The translations under genes and the position numbers were made by a program. 64,000 bases of DNA from Dinoroseobacter sp. (GTDB taxonomy: Bacteria > Pseudomonadota > Alphaproteobacteria > Rhodobacterales > Rhodobacteraceae), in assembly GCA_030066795.1 (NCBI GenBank), contig JASJAW010000022.1, positions 159,922-223,921 of the forward strand. Direction: 5' to 3'. Below, one piece after another: positions 19,984-30,325 of the stretch (its first letter is position 1; every line of letters starts with the position of its first letter). The notes under the pieces were generated by a model. It was not told the origin of the DNA, did not search any database, and worked only from the letters and a program-made list of their open reading frames with translations.

Positions 19984-22500
19984 TCAGTAAAGGCCGCCGG
20001 CCGTCACGGTTCCAACATTGGCTTTTTCGGGAACCACAGTCGTCCGGCCCGAGGAGGTCACGACCTCCGTACCGCCCTGAACCTCGTCTTCGGGTCGGAA
20101 CAGAGGCAGGTTGGATCCCATGGCAAAACCGCCATCGATGGCGGCGCCCACGCCATAGAAAGGCTCCTCGCCATCGCGGAAGTACTCGGCCACCACTTCT
20201 GGCCCGCTTGCAAAATCGTCGACGCGGCCTCCGGTGATGCGGTCGATTTTCACGAAACGCCCACCGTCGGGAACGGTAAAGCGCCCACCGCCATACTCCT
20301 GAATTGCGACTTCCATGAACTCGTTGAAGACAGGTCCGCACATTCCGCCACCGGAGGCACCGCGGCCCAGCGTTCTTGGGATGTCATAGCCGATATAGCA
20401 GCCCGCGACGATGTTGGAAGAGAAGCCCACGAACCACACATCTTTTGCGTCGTTCGTAGTACCCGTCTTCCCTGCGATAGGCACCGGCAGATTGACCGTC
20501 CGCGCCGCGGTTCCACGGTCCACAACCCCGCGCATCATCGAGGTCAGCTGATAAGCTGTGATCGGATCAATCACCCGTTTGCGGTTCGACTGGATCCGTG
20601 GCGCTTCACCAGCCGGCAAACTAGTCTCGGCACAGTTCAGGCATTCGCGCCGATCGTGGCGATACACCGTCTCTCCCCAGCGATCCTGCACCCTGTCAAC
20701 AAGGGTCGGCTCCACCCGCTCCCCGCCGTTGGCAAACATCGCGTAGGCCGCGACCATGTTAAACAGCGTTGTCTCTTGGCTCCCCAGCGCGTTGGCGAGA
20801 TATGGCTCCAGGTTGTCGTAGACGCCAAATCGTTCCGCATAGCGCGCCACGGTTTCCATCCCAACATCCTGCGCAAGACGCACAGTCATCAGGTTCCGTG
20901 ACCGCTCAATTCCCGTCCGAAGCGGTGTTGGCCCGTAAAACTGGTTCGACGCATTCTTTGGTCGCCATATATCGCCGCTGCCGGTGTCGATTTCGATCGG
21001 CGCATCGATCACAATCGTTGCCGGCGAATAGCCCGTATCGAGCGCAGCGGCATAGACCAGCGGTTTGAAGCTGGACCCGGGTTGGCGCGTCGCCTGAGTG
21101 GCACGGTTGAAAACCGACGACTGGTACGAGAACCCACCCTGCATCGCAAGGACGCGTCCGGTGTTGACATCCATCGCCATGAAGCCGCCCTGCACTTCCG
21201 GGATCTGGCGCAGCGACCATCCCTGCTCGCCTTCGGCAACGTGGATCACGTCCCCGACGGCCAGCAGATCCTGCGCACTCCGGGCCTTTGCTCCCAGACC
21301 GCCGCCTTCGAGGCGCGGACGGGCCCATGTCACATCGCTGGCGGGTATTCGTTCTGCTTCGCTGGGAAGTCCTTCGATGCCGATGACCGCCGAGCCCCCA
21401 TCAAAACCAAGGACCACCGCGGGGCGCCAACCTTCTACGTCGCGAGGCACCCGCAGGTCGGACAGTGCCTCCCGCCAGTTGGCGAGCTGATCTTCCGGGA
21501 TCTGCGCTTCCGCACCGTGATAGACACCGCGCGAGCGATCATAACGCTCCAAACCGCCCTGCAGAGCTCGCGCCGCCCTGTCCTGCAAAAGCGGGTCAAC
21601 TGTCGCGCGGATCGTCAAGCCTCCGGTAAAGAACTCCTCTTCTCCGAAACGTCCGGAAAGCTGACGGCGGATTTCATCGGTAAAATAGTCCCGAGGAGGA
21701 AGCGATCGACGGAAGCTGGCAAAAGCCCCACTTTGCACCGTCTCAAGGGGCATATCCCGCGCAGTCTGGAACTCGGCCGCCGTAATATACCCATTCTCAA
21801 ACATCTCCCGCAGAACGAAATTGCGCCGTTCCACCGCGCGATCCACAGCACGGACAGGGTGATAGGTCGAAGGTGCTTTCGGAAGCGCCGCCAGGTAAGC
21901 AGCCTCATGAACCTCAAGTTCGGCCAGAGACTTGTTAAAGTATGTCTGAGCGGCCGCGGCCACACCGAAGCTGTTCTGACCAAGGAAGATCTCGTTCATA
22001 TAGAGTTCGAGAATATCTTCCTTGCTCAGTGTTTCCTCGATCCGGGCAGATAGGATAATCTCTTTTATCTTGCGCTCGGCCGACCGCTCCCCGCCCAAAA
22101 GGAAGTTCTTCATCACCTGTTGCGTGATCGTAGACGCGCCGCGCAACGGTCCACCGGTCGCTGCGTCGAAAGCCGCGGCCGCAATGCCGCGCGGGTCATA
22201 CCCTTTATGGACATAGAAATTCTTGTCCTCGGCCGAGATGAACGCCTGTTTGACCAGATCGGGGATTTCATCTGCCGGGGCAAACACGCGCCGCTCGCGC
22301 GCAAACTCGTCCATCAGCAGGCCTTCGCCCGAATACACCCGGCTGATCGTCGGCGGCGCATACTGCGCGAGCGCCTCGGTGTCCGGCAGGTCGCGGCCAT
22401 ACATCCACAGGACAGCGCCAACTGTTAGGGCAACAGCAAACATTCCCAGCGTGACAGCCGTAAAAATAGCTCCAAAGAAGCCAAGTATAAAACGGATCAA
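19984..22500 (-). CDS. mrcA: Penicillin-binding protein 1A (bifunctional transglycosylase/transpeptidase)
   Basis: Class A PBP that polymerises and cross-links peptidoglycan. The 838-residue protein has an N-terminal membrane anchor (about 4-33), a glycosyltransferase domain with the catalytic glutamate E91 in SAEDKNFY and the GASTITQQVMKNFLL and RKIKEI motifs, an OB-like insert (about 310-430) typical of PBP1A, and a transpeptidase domain with the active-site serine in PGSSFKPL, the SRN triad in IERSRNLMT, and KTGT in AGKTGTTNDAKDVWFVG. All key residues are present. It follows the amidase gene amiC after 154 bp on the same strand, so synthesis and separation of the wall are encoded side by side. 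Confidence 0.95.
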   Translation of the reverse strand: MIRFILGFFGAIFTAVTLGMFAVALTVGAVLWMYGRDLPDTEALAQYAPPTISRVYSGEGLLMDEFARERRVFAPADEIPDLVKQAFISAEDKNFYVHKGYDPRGIAAAAFDAATGGPLRGASTITQQVMKNFLLGGERSAERKIKEIILSARIEETLSKEDILELYMNEIFLGQNSFGVAAAAQTYFNKSLAELEVHEAAYLAALPKAPSTYHPVRAVDRAVERRNFVLREMFENGYITAAEFQTARDMPLETVQSGAFASFRRSLPPRDYFTDEIRRQLSGRFGEEEFFTGGLTIRATVDPLLQDRAARALQGGLERYDRSRGVYHGAEAQIPEDQLANWREALSDLRVPRDVEGWRPAVVLGFDGGSAVIGIEGLPSEAERIPASDVTWARPRLEGGGLGAKARSAQDLLAVGDVIHVAEGEQGWSLRQIPEVQGGFMAMDVNTGRVLAMQGGFSYQSSVFNRATQATRQPGSSFKPLVYAAALDTGYSPATIVIDAPIEIDTGSGDIWRPKNASNQFYGPTPLRTGIERSRNLMTVRLAQDVGMETVARYAERFGVYDNLEPYLANALGSQETTLFNMVAAYAMFANGGERVEPTLVDRVQDRWGETVYRHDRRECLNCAETSLPAGEAPRIQSNRKRVIDPITAYQLTSMMRGVVDRGTAARTVNLPVPIAGKTGTTNDAKDVWFVGFSSNIVAGCYIGYDIPRTLGRGASGGGMCGPVFNEFMEVAIQEYGGGRFTVPDGGRFVKIDRITGGRVDDFASGPEVVAEYFRDGEEPFYGVGAAIDGGFAMGSNLPLFRPEDEVQGGTEVVTSSGRTTVVPEKANVGTVTAGGLY

Positions 22501-22654
22501 GATCTCTGCCCCATAGATCGATTAGCCTCTAGTCTATAGCTGGCCTGAGCCTCGCGGTCAAAATCTCAAGCCTGTGACGTTTCGGTATTTCGCAAGAGTT
22601 TGCCGGACCAGATCAGCCCTCCCCGTTCACATTTCCGAGACGATCACTCGGATC

Positions 22655-23893
22655 CTACTGCCGGATCAAGTCAGCCTCAGCGGCGTCACCCACGACCCAG
22701 GCTTGAAGCGCGACGCGAATACCTTCCGCCAGTTCGGCACGCCACTCCTCTGACAAAAGTCGTTCAAGATCTTCATCTGAACTGAGAAAGCCCAATTCGA
22801 TGAGCGCGGAAGGAATATCCGGAGCGCGCAGTACAGAAAAATTCGCTGACATACGCGGGCGACGATGCATCTCGCCGACCGCCGCGGAGATCCCTGCCAC
22901 AAGCTCATCCGCAAGCCGGTTGGAGCGCGGCTGCACTTCGGTCCGGGCCAAATCCATCAACGCTGTCGCCACCGTGTCGTCCTGATCTGTGAGATCCATA
23001 CCCGCCAAAAGACTGGCCCGGTCCAGTTGTTCGGCAAGTCGAGCTGAAGCCTCGTCCGAGGCCACCTCAGACAGCGTGTAGACACGCGCACCGGAAGCTT
23101 CGCCCGCGATCAAGGCATCCGCATGAAGCGACAAAAACACATCGGCCCCAGCGGCGCGCGCGCGCGCCACACGTTCCGGCAGAGGTACAAATTCATCATC
23201 TGTCCGCGTCAGTAACACCGTGTGGCCGGCCTCGCGCACAAGATGGTCCTGCAACTCGCGTCCAAACTGAAGCATGAGGTCCGCTTCCGTGTACCCATCG
23301 CGCTCTGCGCCCGGATCAAAGCCCCCATGCCCAGGGTCAAGCATCACCACCAAGGGTCGGTCTCCGCGCTGACGCGTCAGTGCACGCTCAGCAGAGACCA
23401 CGGGTTCAGGGGTTTGTGGTTCCAGACCTAGGTCGGTACGCACCGCGCCGGCCAGAAAGGTCGCCTCGTCAACCGGCGCGAGCACCACATCGAGCAGCGC
23501 TGATCCGATTTCCTGATCCACAATCATCTCCGCCGTGACGAGGGCCATCGGGTCCTTGAGAAAAAGCTCGATCTGCGACCAGCCTTCCCGGATCGGGCCT
23601 GCGTCAACATGCTCGATACCCGGTGCGGACATCTTGCTGCCCAAGTCGCTGCCACCGAAATCCACCTCCCGGAACTCTATCACCAGTCGCATGGGGTCAA
23701 CTCGCGTCTCAATCCGATAGGGCACCGGTTGCGACAGACCTATAGTCAGCGCCAGACCCTCCGATGTCGCCACAAGCTTGGACAGGCCCGGGTCGACCCG
23801 AGCGATTGCACGGAGTTCCTGCGCTGTTACAGCGCAAAGAAGCGAAAGCAGGACGGTGCCTGCTGCCAATAATTTGAAAACTGCCCTGCCCAT
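22655..23893 (-). CDS. amiC: Periplasmic N-acetylmuramoyl-L-alanine amidase, AmiC type
   Basis: Zinc amidase that removes stem peptides from peptidoglycan during cell separation. The 412-residue precursor has a signal peptide (about 1-24), an N-terminal AMIN-type beta domain (about 30-140) that targets the septum, and an Amidase_3 domain (about 180-400). Zinc ligands H189 (LDPGHGG), E203 (YTEADLML) and H257 (SLHADA) are visible, with the catalytic glutamate in LIELGFLSS. Amidase-regulating helix features cannot be judged by eye. It precedes mrcA. The symbol follows the AMIN-plus-Amidase_3 layout rather than proven function. Confidence 0.9.
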   Translation of the reverse strand: MGRAVFKLLAAGTVLLSLLCAVTAQELRAIARVDPGLSKLVATSEGLALTIGLSQPVPYRIETRVDPMRLVIEFREVDFGGSDLGSKMSAPGIEHVDAGPIREGWSQIELFLKDPMALVTAEMIVDQEIGSALLDVVLAPVDEATFLAGAVRTDLGLEPQTPEPVVSAERALTRQRGDRPLVVMLDPGHGGFDPGAERDGYTEADLMLQFGRELQDHLVREAGHTVLLTRTDDEFVPLPERVARARAAGADVFLSLHADALIAGEASGARVYTLSEVASDEASARLAEQLDRASLLAGMDLTDQDDTVATALMDLARTEVQPRSNRLADELVAGISAAVGEMHRRPRMSANFSVLRAPDIPSALIELGFLSSDEDLERLLSEEWRAELAEGIRVALQAWVVGDAAEADLIRQ

Positions 23894-23986
23894 GAGGCTG
23901 CCCGATTTATTTTTTCGGACTATACCGCGTTTGTGCTCAATCGAAAACCACGATTGACCTTATGCCTTTCTGGACCAAACGGAATG

Positions 23987-25129
23987 CTAGGTCGCAAAAA
24001 AGCGGGCTAAACGGCTCATGCCTTCAACGATGTCGGCGGTCGAGCGTGCGTAAGACAAACGCAGCATGCTTCCGCCGCGCAGTGAATCGAAGTCCAAACC
24101 CGGTGTAACAGCGACACCTGCCTCGCTTAGAATGCGCTGGCTCAGAGCCAGACTGTCATCGGTCCAGGCCGAGACATCGACGTAGACGTAGAACGCGCCA
24201 TCAGGCGGCGCGAAGTGGGTCAGCCCCATCGTGGACAGCCCTGCGACAACATGGTCACGATTGGCGGCATAAACGGCGCGGTTTGCCTCCAACTCCGCTT
24301 CGGCGTCAGCAGACAAAGCTCCGAGAGCGGCGATCTGTGACGCGTGCGGCGGACAGATAAACATGTTCTGCGCCAACCGTTCGATCCGTCGCACATGATG
24401 TTCTGGCACGACCATCCACCCGACACGCCAGCCAGTCATGGAAAAATACTTGGAGAAGGAGTTGATGACGTACACGTCGTCCGAGATCTCAAGCGCGCTC
24501 ACCGCGCGATCACCGTAGTGCAACCCGTGGTATATTTCGTCAGAGATGAACGCACGCCCACGGTCCTGGCAGGCCGAAATCAAGGAGGCCAGTTCTTCAT
24601 GTGCCAGCATCGTGCCGGTCGGATTGTTTGGTGATGCGACTATAGCGCCGGAGATATCAGCCGCAGCCAGCGCCTCGGGGCGCAGTCTGTGTCCTTCGGC
24701 GAAATGGGTCGGCAACCCAACCGGCTCAAGCGACAGTGCTCGAAGGATCTGGCGATAGCTTGGATAGCCCGGTTCCGCGACGCCCACGCGTTCGCCCGCG
24801 TCGAAAAGCGCAGTGAAGGCCAGCAGGAAAGCTGCCGAAGACCCGGCCGTCACCACGACCCGGGATGGATCGAGCGAGACCCCGTACCAGCGCGTGTAGA
24901 GGCTCGCGATCTCTGCGCGCAAATCCGGCAAACCAAGAGCTACCGTGTAGCCAAGCGGCGCATCCAGCGTAGCGGCAAGAGCCTCCCGCGCTGCGACAGG
25001 CGCTGCTGTGCCAGGCTGACCAACCTCCATGTGAATGACGTCCTGCCCGCCCGCCTCCGCGGCGCGAGCAGCCTCCATCACATCCATCACGATGAAGGGA
25101 TCAATATCTGATCGGGTTGAGTTTCGCAT
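23987..25129 (-). CDS. Class I/II pyridoxal-phosphate aminotransferase
   Basis: Fold-type I aminotransferase of the aspartate-aminotransferase superfamily, 380 residues from the start at 25129, which has AAGGA ten bases upstream; an in-frame start at 25192 would run into the divergent protease gene. The PLP lysine lies in NSFSKYFSMTGWRVGW, the SPNNPTG motif is at about 160, and the AGSSAAFLLAF turn binds the cofactor phosphate. The substrate cannot be deduced; the family includes aromatic, alanine and aspartate enzymes. It begins 62 bp from the divergent M48 protease gene. Confidence 0.85.
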   Translation of the reverse strand: MRNSTRSDIDPFIVMDVMEAARAAEAGGQDVIHMEVGQPGTAAPVAAREALAATLDAPLGYTVALGLPDLRAEIASLYTRWYGVSLDPSRVVVTAGSSAAFLLAFTALFDAGERVGVAEPGYPSYRQILRALSLEPVGLPTHFAEGHRLRPEALAAADISGAIVASPNNPTGTMLAHEELASLISACQDRGRAFISDEIYHGLHYGDRAVSALEISDDVYVINSFSKYFSMTGWRVGWMVVPEHHVRRIERLAQNMFICPPHASQIAALGALSADAEAELEANRAVYAANRDHVVAGLSTMGLTHFAPPDGAFYVYVDVSAWTDDSLALSQRILSEAGVAVTPGLDFDSLRGGSMLRLSYARSTADIVEGMSRLARFFAT

Positions 25130-25191
25130 CTGAGCGTCCTTAATGGGCAGTGACGGTTTATCCGCTTTCGCAATCTGCTGTGACAAGGTCA

Positions 25192-26532
25192 ATGCGCCGG
25201 TCCCTCAATCACCTAATCTGCGCGGTCTTCCTCGCGATCAACATATGCGCCGCGGCCCTGCCCGCGCAGGCGCAGTCCCTGATCCGCGATGCCGAGATCG
25301 AGCGCTCCTTGCGCGAACTTGCCGCGCCCTTGCTGTCAGCGGCCGGCATGAGCACGCAGCGCATGAACTTCTGGCTGCTGTCGGACGACAGACTGAACGC
25401 ATTTGTCGCCGGCCCACGGACGATTGTTATGCATACCGGCCTCATACTCAGGCTCGACACGCCCGAACAGGTGCAAGCGGTACTGGCCCATGAAATCGCG
25501 CATATTGCGAACGGCCACCTGTCGAGACGCCCGGCGAATATGCAAGCGTCAGGCAGGTTGGCCCGCCTTGGCCTTGCTCTGGCCATCGCGACAGCAGCAA
25601 TCACCGGCAGCGGCGAGGCAGCGGCCGGAATTGGCATGGGCACCGCTGGGGCATCGCGCCGCGCCTTTTTCGCCCACACCCGAGCCGAGGAAGCCTCCGC
25701 CGACAAATCCGCCGCCCGTTACATGATCAGCGCCGGGATCGACCCAGTCGCAATGGTCGATGTGCTGACGGTCTTTCGCGGCCAGGAGGCGCTGTCGACC
25801 GCGCGGCAGGACCCGTATGTGCGAACGCACCCATTGACCCGGGACCGGCTGCGCGCAGCCGAAAATGCGGCCAGCCAAGCAAGGGTTCCGGACCGCGACA
25901 ACTCGAATTCGGCCTATTGGTACGCCCGCCTTCAGGGCAAACTCTCGGCCTTCCTGCGCAACCCGGGCTGGACCTTCCAACGCATCGGCGACCGTCAGGA
26001 CGAACTTGCGCTGATGCGCCGGGCTATTGCTCATCACAAAACACCGAACCCGACCCGGGCAATTGCCACGGCAGAGAAGCTGAATGAGGTCCGTCCAAAT
26101 GACCCATACTATACAGAGCTATATGGGCAAATCTTGTTTGAAAACAGACGCTACGACGCCGCGGTTGCCGCTTATCGCGAAGCCGCGTCGCTCGCCCCGC
26201 GCGAGGCGCAAATCCAAGCCGGTCTAGGTCGGGCGTTGCTAGCCCTAAAAACTCCCAATGCCGATCGCGAGGCGCTCCGCGCTCTGCAAATCGCGTACAG
26301 CCGCGACCCGATAGATCCGCGACTGCTACGCGATCTTGCTCAGGCCTATGCCGCAAATGACCAACCCGGTATGGCGTCCATTACCGTAGCGGAACGGTAC
26401 GCACTCCGTGGAAAACTCGACGATGCCGCAATACATGCGCGCCGCGCCGCCGGCCTCCTACCCGCAGGAAGCCCGGGGGAACGCCGTGCCCAGGATATCA
26501 TCCGCGCTGCGGAACGGGCCCGCGACCGCTAA
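25192..26532 (+). CDS. M48-family periplasmic metalloprotease with TPR domain (BepA-like)
   Basis: Predicted periplasmic protease/chaperone acting on outer-membrane proteins. The start at 25192 (MRRSLNHLICAV) gives 446 residues with a signal peptide ending near AQAQ (28); a GTG at 25150 would add 14 residues ahead of it. The zinc motif HEIAH is at 100-104 and the third ligand is in EEASADKSAARYM. The C-terminal half (about 280-440) is helical with TPR-like repeats (NDPYYTELYGQILFENRRYDAAVAAYREA). This is the E. coli BepA/YfgC layout. Its neighbours der and bamB also match the region around yfgC in enterobacteria, which supports an outer-membrane quality-control role. Confidence 0.85.
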   Translation: MRRSLNHLICAVFLAINICAAALPAQAQSLIRDAEIERSLRELAAPLLSAAGMSTQRMNFWLLSDDRLNAFVAGPRTIVMHTGLILRLDTPEQVQAVLAHEIAHIANGHLSRRPANMQASGRLARLGLALAIATAAITGSGEAAAGIGMGTAGASRRAFFAHTRAEEASADKSAARYMISAGIDPVAMVDVLTVFRGQEALSTARQDPYVRTHPLTRDRLRAAENAASQARVPDRDNSNSAYWYARLQGKLSAFLRNPGWTFQRIGDRQDELALMRRAIAHHKTPNPTRAIATAEKLNEVRPNDPYYTELYGQILFENRRYDAAVAAYREAASLAPREAQIQAGLGRALLALKTPNADREALRALQIAYSRDPIDPRLLRDLAQAYAANDQPGMASITVAERYALRGKLDDAAIHARRAAGLLPAGSPGERRAQDIIRAAERARDR

Positions 26533-26543
26533 AGCGTCTAAGC

Positions 26544-28019
26544 TCAGGATTTTGGGGATGGTTTGCCCAAGTGTTTACGCAACCGGGACGGCGTAGACTT
26601 CTTGCGGTCTTTGTAAGGATTGGCATCCGCCTGACTGCGCAGAGTCAGCCGGATTGGCGTGCCTGGCATATCAAAATCTTCTCGCAACCCATTGATAAGG
26701 TATCTTTTGTAGGCGTCGGGCACCTTATCCGGATATGAACACATCACGACGAACCCCGGAGGCCGGGTCTTTGCCTGCGTCATGTAGCGCATCTTGATGC
26801 GCCGCCCGCCCGGAGCCGGCGGCGGGTGCGCCTCCATCATCGCTGCCAGCCACCGATTCAGCTTGGCGGTGGAGACACGACGGTTCCAGACACGATAGGC
26901 GCGGATGACCGCGTCACGCAGTCGGTCCATGCCGCGCCCGGTCTTCGCAGACACCGTGACCAGCGGCGCTCCTCGCAGTTGCGGCAGCAACCGCCCAAAC
27001 GCCTCCTTTAATTCTGCCAGCTTGCCTTGTCGGTCTTCCTCTATATCCCACTTGTTAACAGCCACGACCACCGCGCGGCCTTCACGTTCGGCCAGATCAG
27101 CGATCCGAAGATCTTGCTGCTCGAATGGGATTGCAGCATCCAGTAATACAATGACAACCTCGGCGAATTTTACCGCGCGCAATCCGTCGGATACGCTGAG
27201 TTTCTCAAGTTTTTCCTGCACCTTTGCCTTCTTCCGCATACCCGCCGTGTCGAACATGCGCACCGGCAGACCGTCCCAGTCAAAGGGCAGCGAGATCGCA
27301 TCGCGTGTAATCCCAGCCTCAGGGCCGGTCAGCAGGCGGTCTTCACCGATCAACTGGTTGATCAGTGTCGACTTTCCCGCGTTCGGACGCCCCACAACGG
27401 CCACCTGCAAAGGTTTTTCCGCGGTCGGCAAAGCAATCTCTTGCAGCTCGTCCGACTCCTCGTCGGCGATCTCCACCGCTATATCGACCTCCGGCGCGGC
27501 GGCGTGATCCATAGCGGTTTCAACCGTCTCGGCAATGGGCATCAGAGCTGCGGCAAGCTCAGCCATCCCTTCGCCGTGTTCGGCGCTCAAGGGAATGGGG
27601 TCGCCGAGTCCGAGCCCGTAGGCTTCGTACAACCCGGCTTCTGCCGCCCTCCCCTCCGACTTATTGGCTGCGAGGATCACGTTGGCATTGGCTTTGCGCA
27701 GTATATCAGCGAACACTTCGTCCGTCGGCGTCACACCGGCGCGTGCGTCGATCAGGAACAAGCAGGCATCGGCCATACCGACAGCCCGCTCCGTCAACCG
27801 ACGCATCCGGCCTTGCAGACTGTCATCCGTGGCTTCTTCCAGCCCGGCGGTGTCGATCACGGTAAATCGCAGATCGCCAAGGCGCGCCGCCCCTTCGCGC
27901 AGATCACGGGTGACACCCGGCTGATCATCAACAAGCGCAAGACGCTTGCCCACAAGCCGATTGAACAGCGTGGACTTGCCCACATTGGGCCGACCGACAA
28001 TGGCGAGCGTAAAGCTCAT
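26544..28019 (-). CDS. der: Ribosome-assembly GTPase Der (EngA)
   Basis: Double-domain GTPase needed for 50S subunit maturation. The start at 28019 ([12 protein letters not shown]) gives 491 residues. Two complete G domains are present: the first with GRPNVGKS (8-15), DTAGLEE and NKSE; the second with [16 protein letters not shown] and NKWD, followed by the C-terminal KH-like domain containing [20 protein letters not shown]. The first domain's G4 motif reads NKSE instead of NKxD, a variation also seen in other Der proteins. It is the last gene of a yfgM-like, bamB-like, der unit. Confidence 0.95.
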   Translation of the reverse strand: MSFTLAIVGRPNVGKSTLFNRLVGKRLALVDDQPGVTRDLREGAARLGDLRFTVIDTAGLEEATDDSLQGRMRRLTERAVGMADACLFLIDARAGVTPTDEVFADILRKANANVILAANKSEGRAAEAGLYEAYGLGLGDPIPLSAEHGEGMAELAAALMPIAETVETAMDHAAAPEVDIAVEIADEESDELQEIALPTAEKPLQVAVVGRPNAGKSTLINQLIGEDRLLTGPEAGITRDAISLPFDWDGLPVRMFDTAGMRKKAKVQEKLEKLSVSDGLRAVKFAEVVIVLLDAAIPFEQQDLRIADLAEREGRAVVVAVNKWDIEEDRQGKLAELKEAFGRLLPQLRGAPLVTVSAKTGRGMDRLRDAVIRAYRVWNRRVSTAKLNRWLAAMMEAHPPPAPGGRRIKMRYMTQAKTRPPGFVVMCSYPDKVPDAYKRYLINGLREDFDMPGTPIRLTLRSQADANPYKDRKKSTPSRLRKHLGKPSPKS

Positions 28020-28091
28020 GACGCGCACTCCGTTTCCAAGGCGCCCGCTTTATCGCGCACCCGGAGCCGATGCAACGGCTCACGTACAAGG

Positions 28092-29465
28092 TCAACGATA
28101 CGCGAGAAGCTCCCCGTCCTGCGAGACCACGTAAAGCGTACGGTTTACGACGATCGGCGCACTTGCCGCGCCGTCGGGCAGCGCGATCTGGGCCGTCAGA
28201 GCTCCGGAACTTGGGTTGAAACCGCGAAGAACCTCATCGCTTGAGGCAACCCAGAGCCGCCCGCCAGCCAGCACCGGACCGTAATGGCCATAGACCCCCT
28301 CGCGCTTGCGCACCTTTTCTTCGGTGAACTTGGGAAGCTGAACCGCCCAGATAACCTCGCCCGTGCTGGCCGAGAGGCGCACGAGCTCGTTCTGATCGGA
28401 CATTAGGAAAACCGAATTGCCGATGGGCCAGACCGGACTTGTCGCCCCTTCGTTCGCCGTCCAGATACGGTCACCATTTGACGCATTGATTGCCGCTGTG
28501 CGACCCGCAGCGTTGCCCACAAAGACTGTGTTTCCAGATACGACGGGATCCCCGGTGATATCCGAGATCCCAGCATAGGCCTGACCGATCCTTTGACCGG
28601 ACACCGCGCCGCCCCATACCCTGATACCGGACTGTCGCAGCACCCCGGAGATCTCGGCCGACGGAAACGGCAGGATCACAAGCCGACTGGTCAGCGCAGG
28701 CGCGGCACCACCCGTATACCCGGTTCCGGAAGGCGTGCCGGGCAAAGACCAAAGGATGCGGCCGTTGCGCGCGTCGATGGCCCACGCCACGCTGTCGCGC
28801 CCCACCACATAAACCACGCTTCCGGAAACCGTCGGCGGTGCGGTGGCGACGGCGCCCAGCTCCTGTTGCCAGCGAAGATCACCCGTTGCCGCATCGAGCG
28901 CACTCAGGAACCCAAAGCCCGATGTGACATAGAGCGTACCATCTACAACCGCGAGACCGCCCCCAGAGGCTTCTTCGGTCGTTTCTAACGCAGGTGTGAG
29001 ATCTCGGGTCCACAGAACCTGACCATTAGACGACACAGCCGTAAGCCGGGACAACGCATCCAGCGTGAAGACGCGGCCGTTCGCGGCCACAGGTGTGGTG
29101 GATAGCCTGCGGCGGGTGTCTTCGCCGGCGCCAATATCAACAGACCAGATGAGTTGGGGAGACGTCCCGAGGGCGGGATGCTGAATACGATGCTGCGGGG
29201 AGCCATTGCGATGCGTCCAAGCCTGATGGTTCACCTGGGACGGGACGCTCAAAGCAACTTCACGCGGTGCACGGTTCACCGGCTCGGGCACTTCCGCCTG
29301 CGGATCAAGCGGCGCATCGATATCGAAACGCTCCCCAGGCAAAATGACTTCGTCTTCGCCGCAGGCTGCGAGGAAAAGCGTTGCAGCGCACGCCGCCAAC
29401 AAGCCCACTGGGCGGAGAGAGAGAAGCTCCGTGGGGAGCAGAGCCAAAAAGTCCGTCCGCATCAT
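28092..29465 (-). CDS. bamB: BamB-like outer-membrane lipoprotein (PQQ-type beta-propeller)
   Basis: Probable BAM-complex lipoprotein or a close PQQ-propeller relative. With the start at 29465 (MMRTDFLALLP) the product has 457 residues and a lipobox LAAC ending at C35, followed by an acidic/Pro linker. The rest is a set of WD/PQQ-like blades (for example NGRVFTLDALSRLTAVSSNGQVLWTRDL-type units, each with a closing Gly-x-x-x-Trp). The ATG lies one base after the stop of the upstream TPR gene, so translation is probably coupled. Order with der and the TPR gene matches yfgM-bamB-der of E. coli. Confidence 0.84.
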   Translation of the reverse strand: MMRTDFLALLPTELLSLRPVGLLAACAATLFLAACGEDEVILPGERFDIDAPLDPQAEVPEPVNRAPREVALSVPSQVNHQAWTHRNGSPQHRIQHPALGTSPQLIWSVDIGAGEDTRRRLSTTPVAANGRVFTLDALSRLTAVSSNGQVLWTRDLTPALETTEEASGGGLAVVDGTLYVTSGFGFLSALDAATGDLRWQQELGAVATAPPTVSGSVVYVVGRDSVAWAIDARNGRILWSLPGTPSGTGYTGGAAPALTSRLVILPFPSAEISGVLRQSGIRVWGGAVSGQRIGQAYAGISDITGDPVVSGNTVFVGNAAGRTAAINASNGDRIWTANEGATSPVWPIGNSVFLMSDQNELVRLSASTGEVIWAVQLPKFTEEKVRKREGVYGHYGPVLAGGRLWVASSDEVLRGFNPSSGALTAQIALPDGAASAPIVVNRTLYVVSQDGELLAYR

Positions 29466-29466
29466 C

Positions 29467-30117
29467 TCAGCCCTGCGCCACATCACCGCCAAGGGCGACG
29501 ATCAACTGCAAGGCCCGCGATTGCATGGCCTCAGTGGCGCCAGCGCCGCGCATGACCTCCTGCAAGGTTGCGATTGCGGCATCGATCTCACCGTTTTCCG
29601 CTTCGAGCAGAGCGCGCTGCTCCAACGCCAGCAAGCGAAATGGTCCACTGCCCTGAATCAGCGCGTTAAGCGCGGCACTACGTTCGGTCGTGTCCAGCAC
29701 GCCGGACCCATCCAGTGCAAGCCGCAACCGGCCAAGGTCGCGGTAAAGCGGAGGCGTGTCCGGGTTTACAATCAGTGCCTGCAACACGGCAACCGCCTCT
29801 TCTTCGGAGCGTGCGGCCATCTCCGTCGCGGTGATCAAGCCAGTCAGCGCAGCGGCAGCCTGAGGCGTCTGCACTTCGCCAAGAAGTGTCAGTCGTGTCT
29901 CGACATCGTCGGTTTCCAGCGCCGTGTAAAGCGCATCTCCATACGCTTCGGCAGCGGCCTTGTTTTGAGCTTTGCGGTATTCGTTGAACGCCGCACCGCC
30001 AACAATCAGCACAACTGCAAGAACGCCGATCCAACCATATTTTCGCAACGTGCCATACAGGCGGTCGCGACGGACCTCTTCGGACACTTCCTCGATAAAG
30101 CTTTCGGGATTGCTCAC
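29467..30117 (-). CDS. YfgM-like membrane-anchored TPR protein
   Basis: A 216-residue protein with a short cytoplasmic N-terminus, one transmembrane helix (about 27-45) and a periplasmic helical TPR-like domain of alanine-rich repeats. This is the layout of E. coli YfgM (ancillary SecYEG translocon/periplasmic chaperone network). The start is a GTG at 30117 (NPESFIEEVSEEVRRDRLYG follows), with GAGG upstream; the frame opens further to 30201 without a good site. It precedes the bamB-like gene by one base, and der follows, reproducing the enterobacterial order. Confidence 0.8.
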   Translation of the reverse strand: MSNPESFIEEVSEEVRRDRLYGTLRKYGWIGVLAVVLIVGGAAFNEYRKAQNKAAAEAYGDALYTALETDDVETRLTLLGEVQTPQAAAALTGLITATEMAARSEEEAVAVLQALIVNPDTPPLYRDLGRLRLALDGSGVLDTTERSAALNALIQGSGPFRLLALEQRALLEAENGEIDAAIATLQEVMRGAGATEAMQSRALQLIVALGGDVAQG

Positions 30118-30202
30118 TGTGATTGCCTCATTGCCCTGCCTCGCTCCTCTTACACCGCACGCAGTGCGAAAGCCAAGACCCGCGCAAGGACCTATTGCCA
30201 CC

Positions 30203-30230
30203 TTGTGAAATCAGAAAACGAACGTATTTT
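30203..30230 (+). promoter_or_regulatory. Candidate sigma-70-type promoter for the RND efflux pair
   Basis: TTGTGA and TATTTT are separated by 16 bp in the divergent region between the YfgM-like gene and the efflux adaptor. It would start transcription near 30237, leaving a leader of about 90 nt. No operator or local regulator gene is visible. Confidence 0.35.
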
Positions 30231-30325
30231 GGACTAAACGGTTCAGCTTTTTTGCCCCGCTGCACCAGATTTTTTAGCCGAGCGGCCCGCCTATTCCGAT
30301 AGCCGCTTATCAGGAGTTGACCATA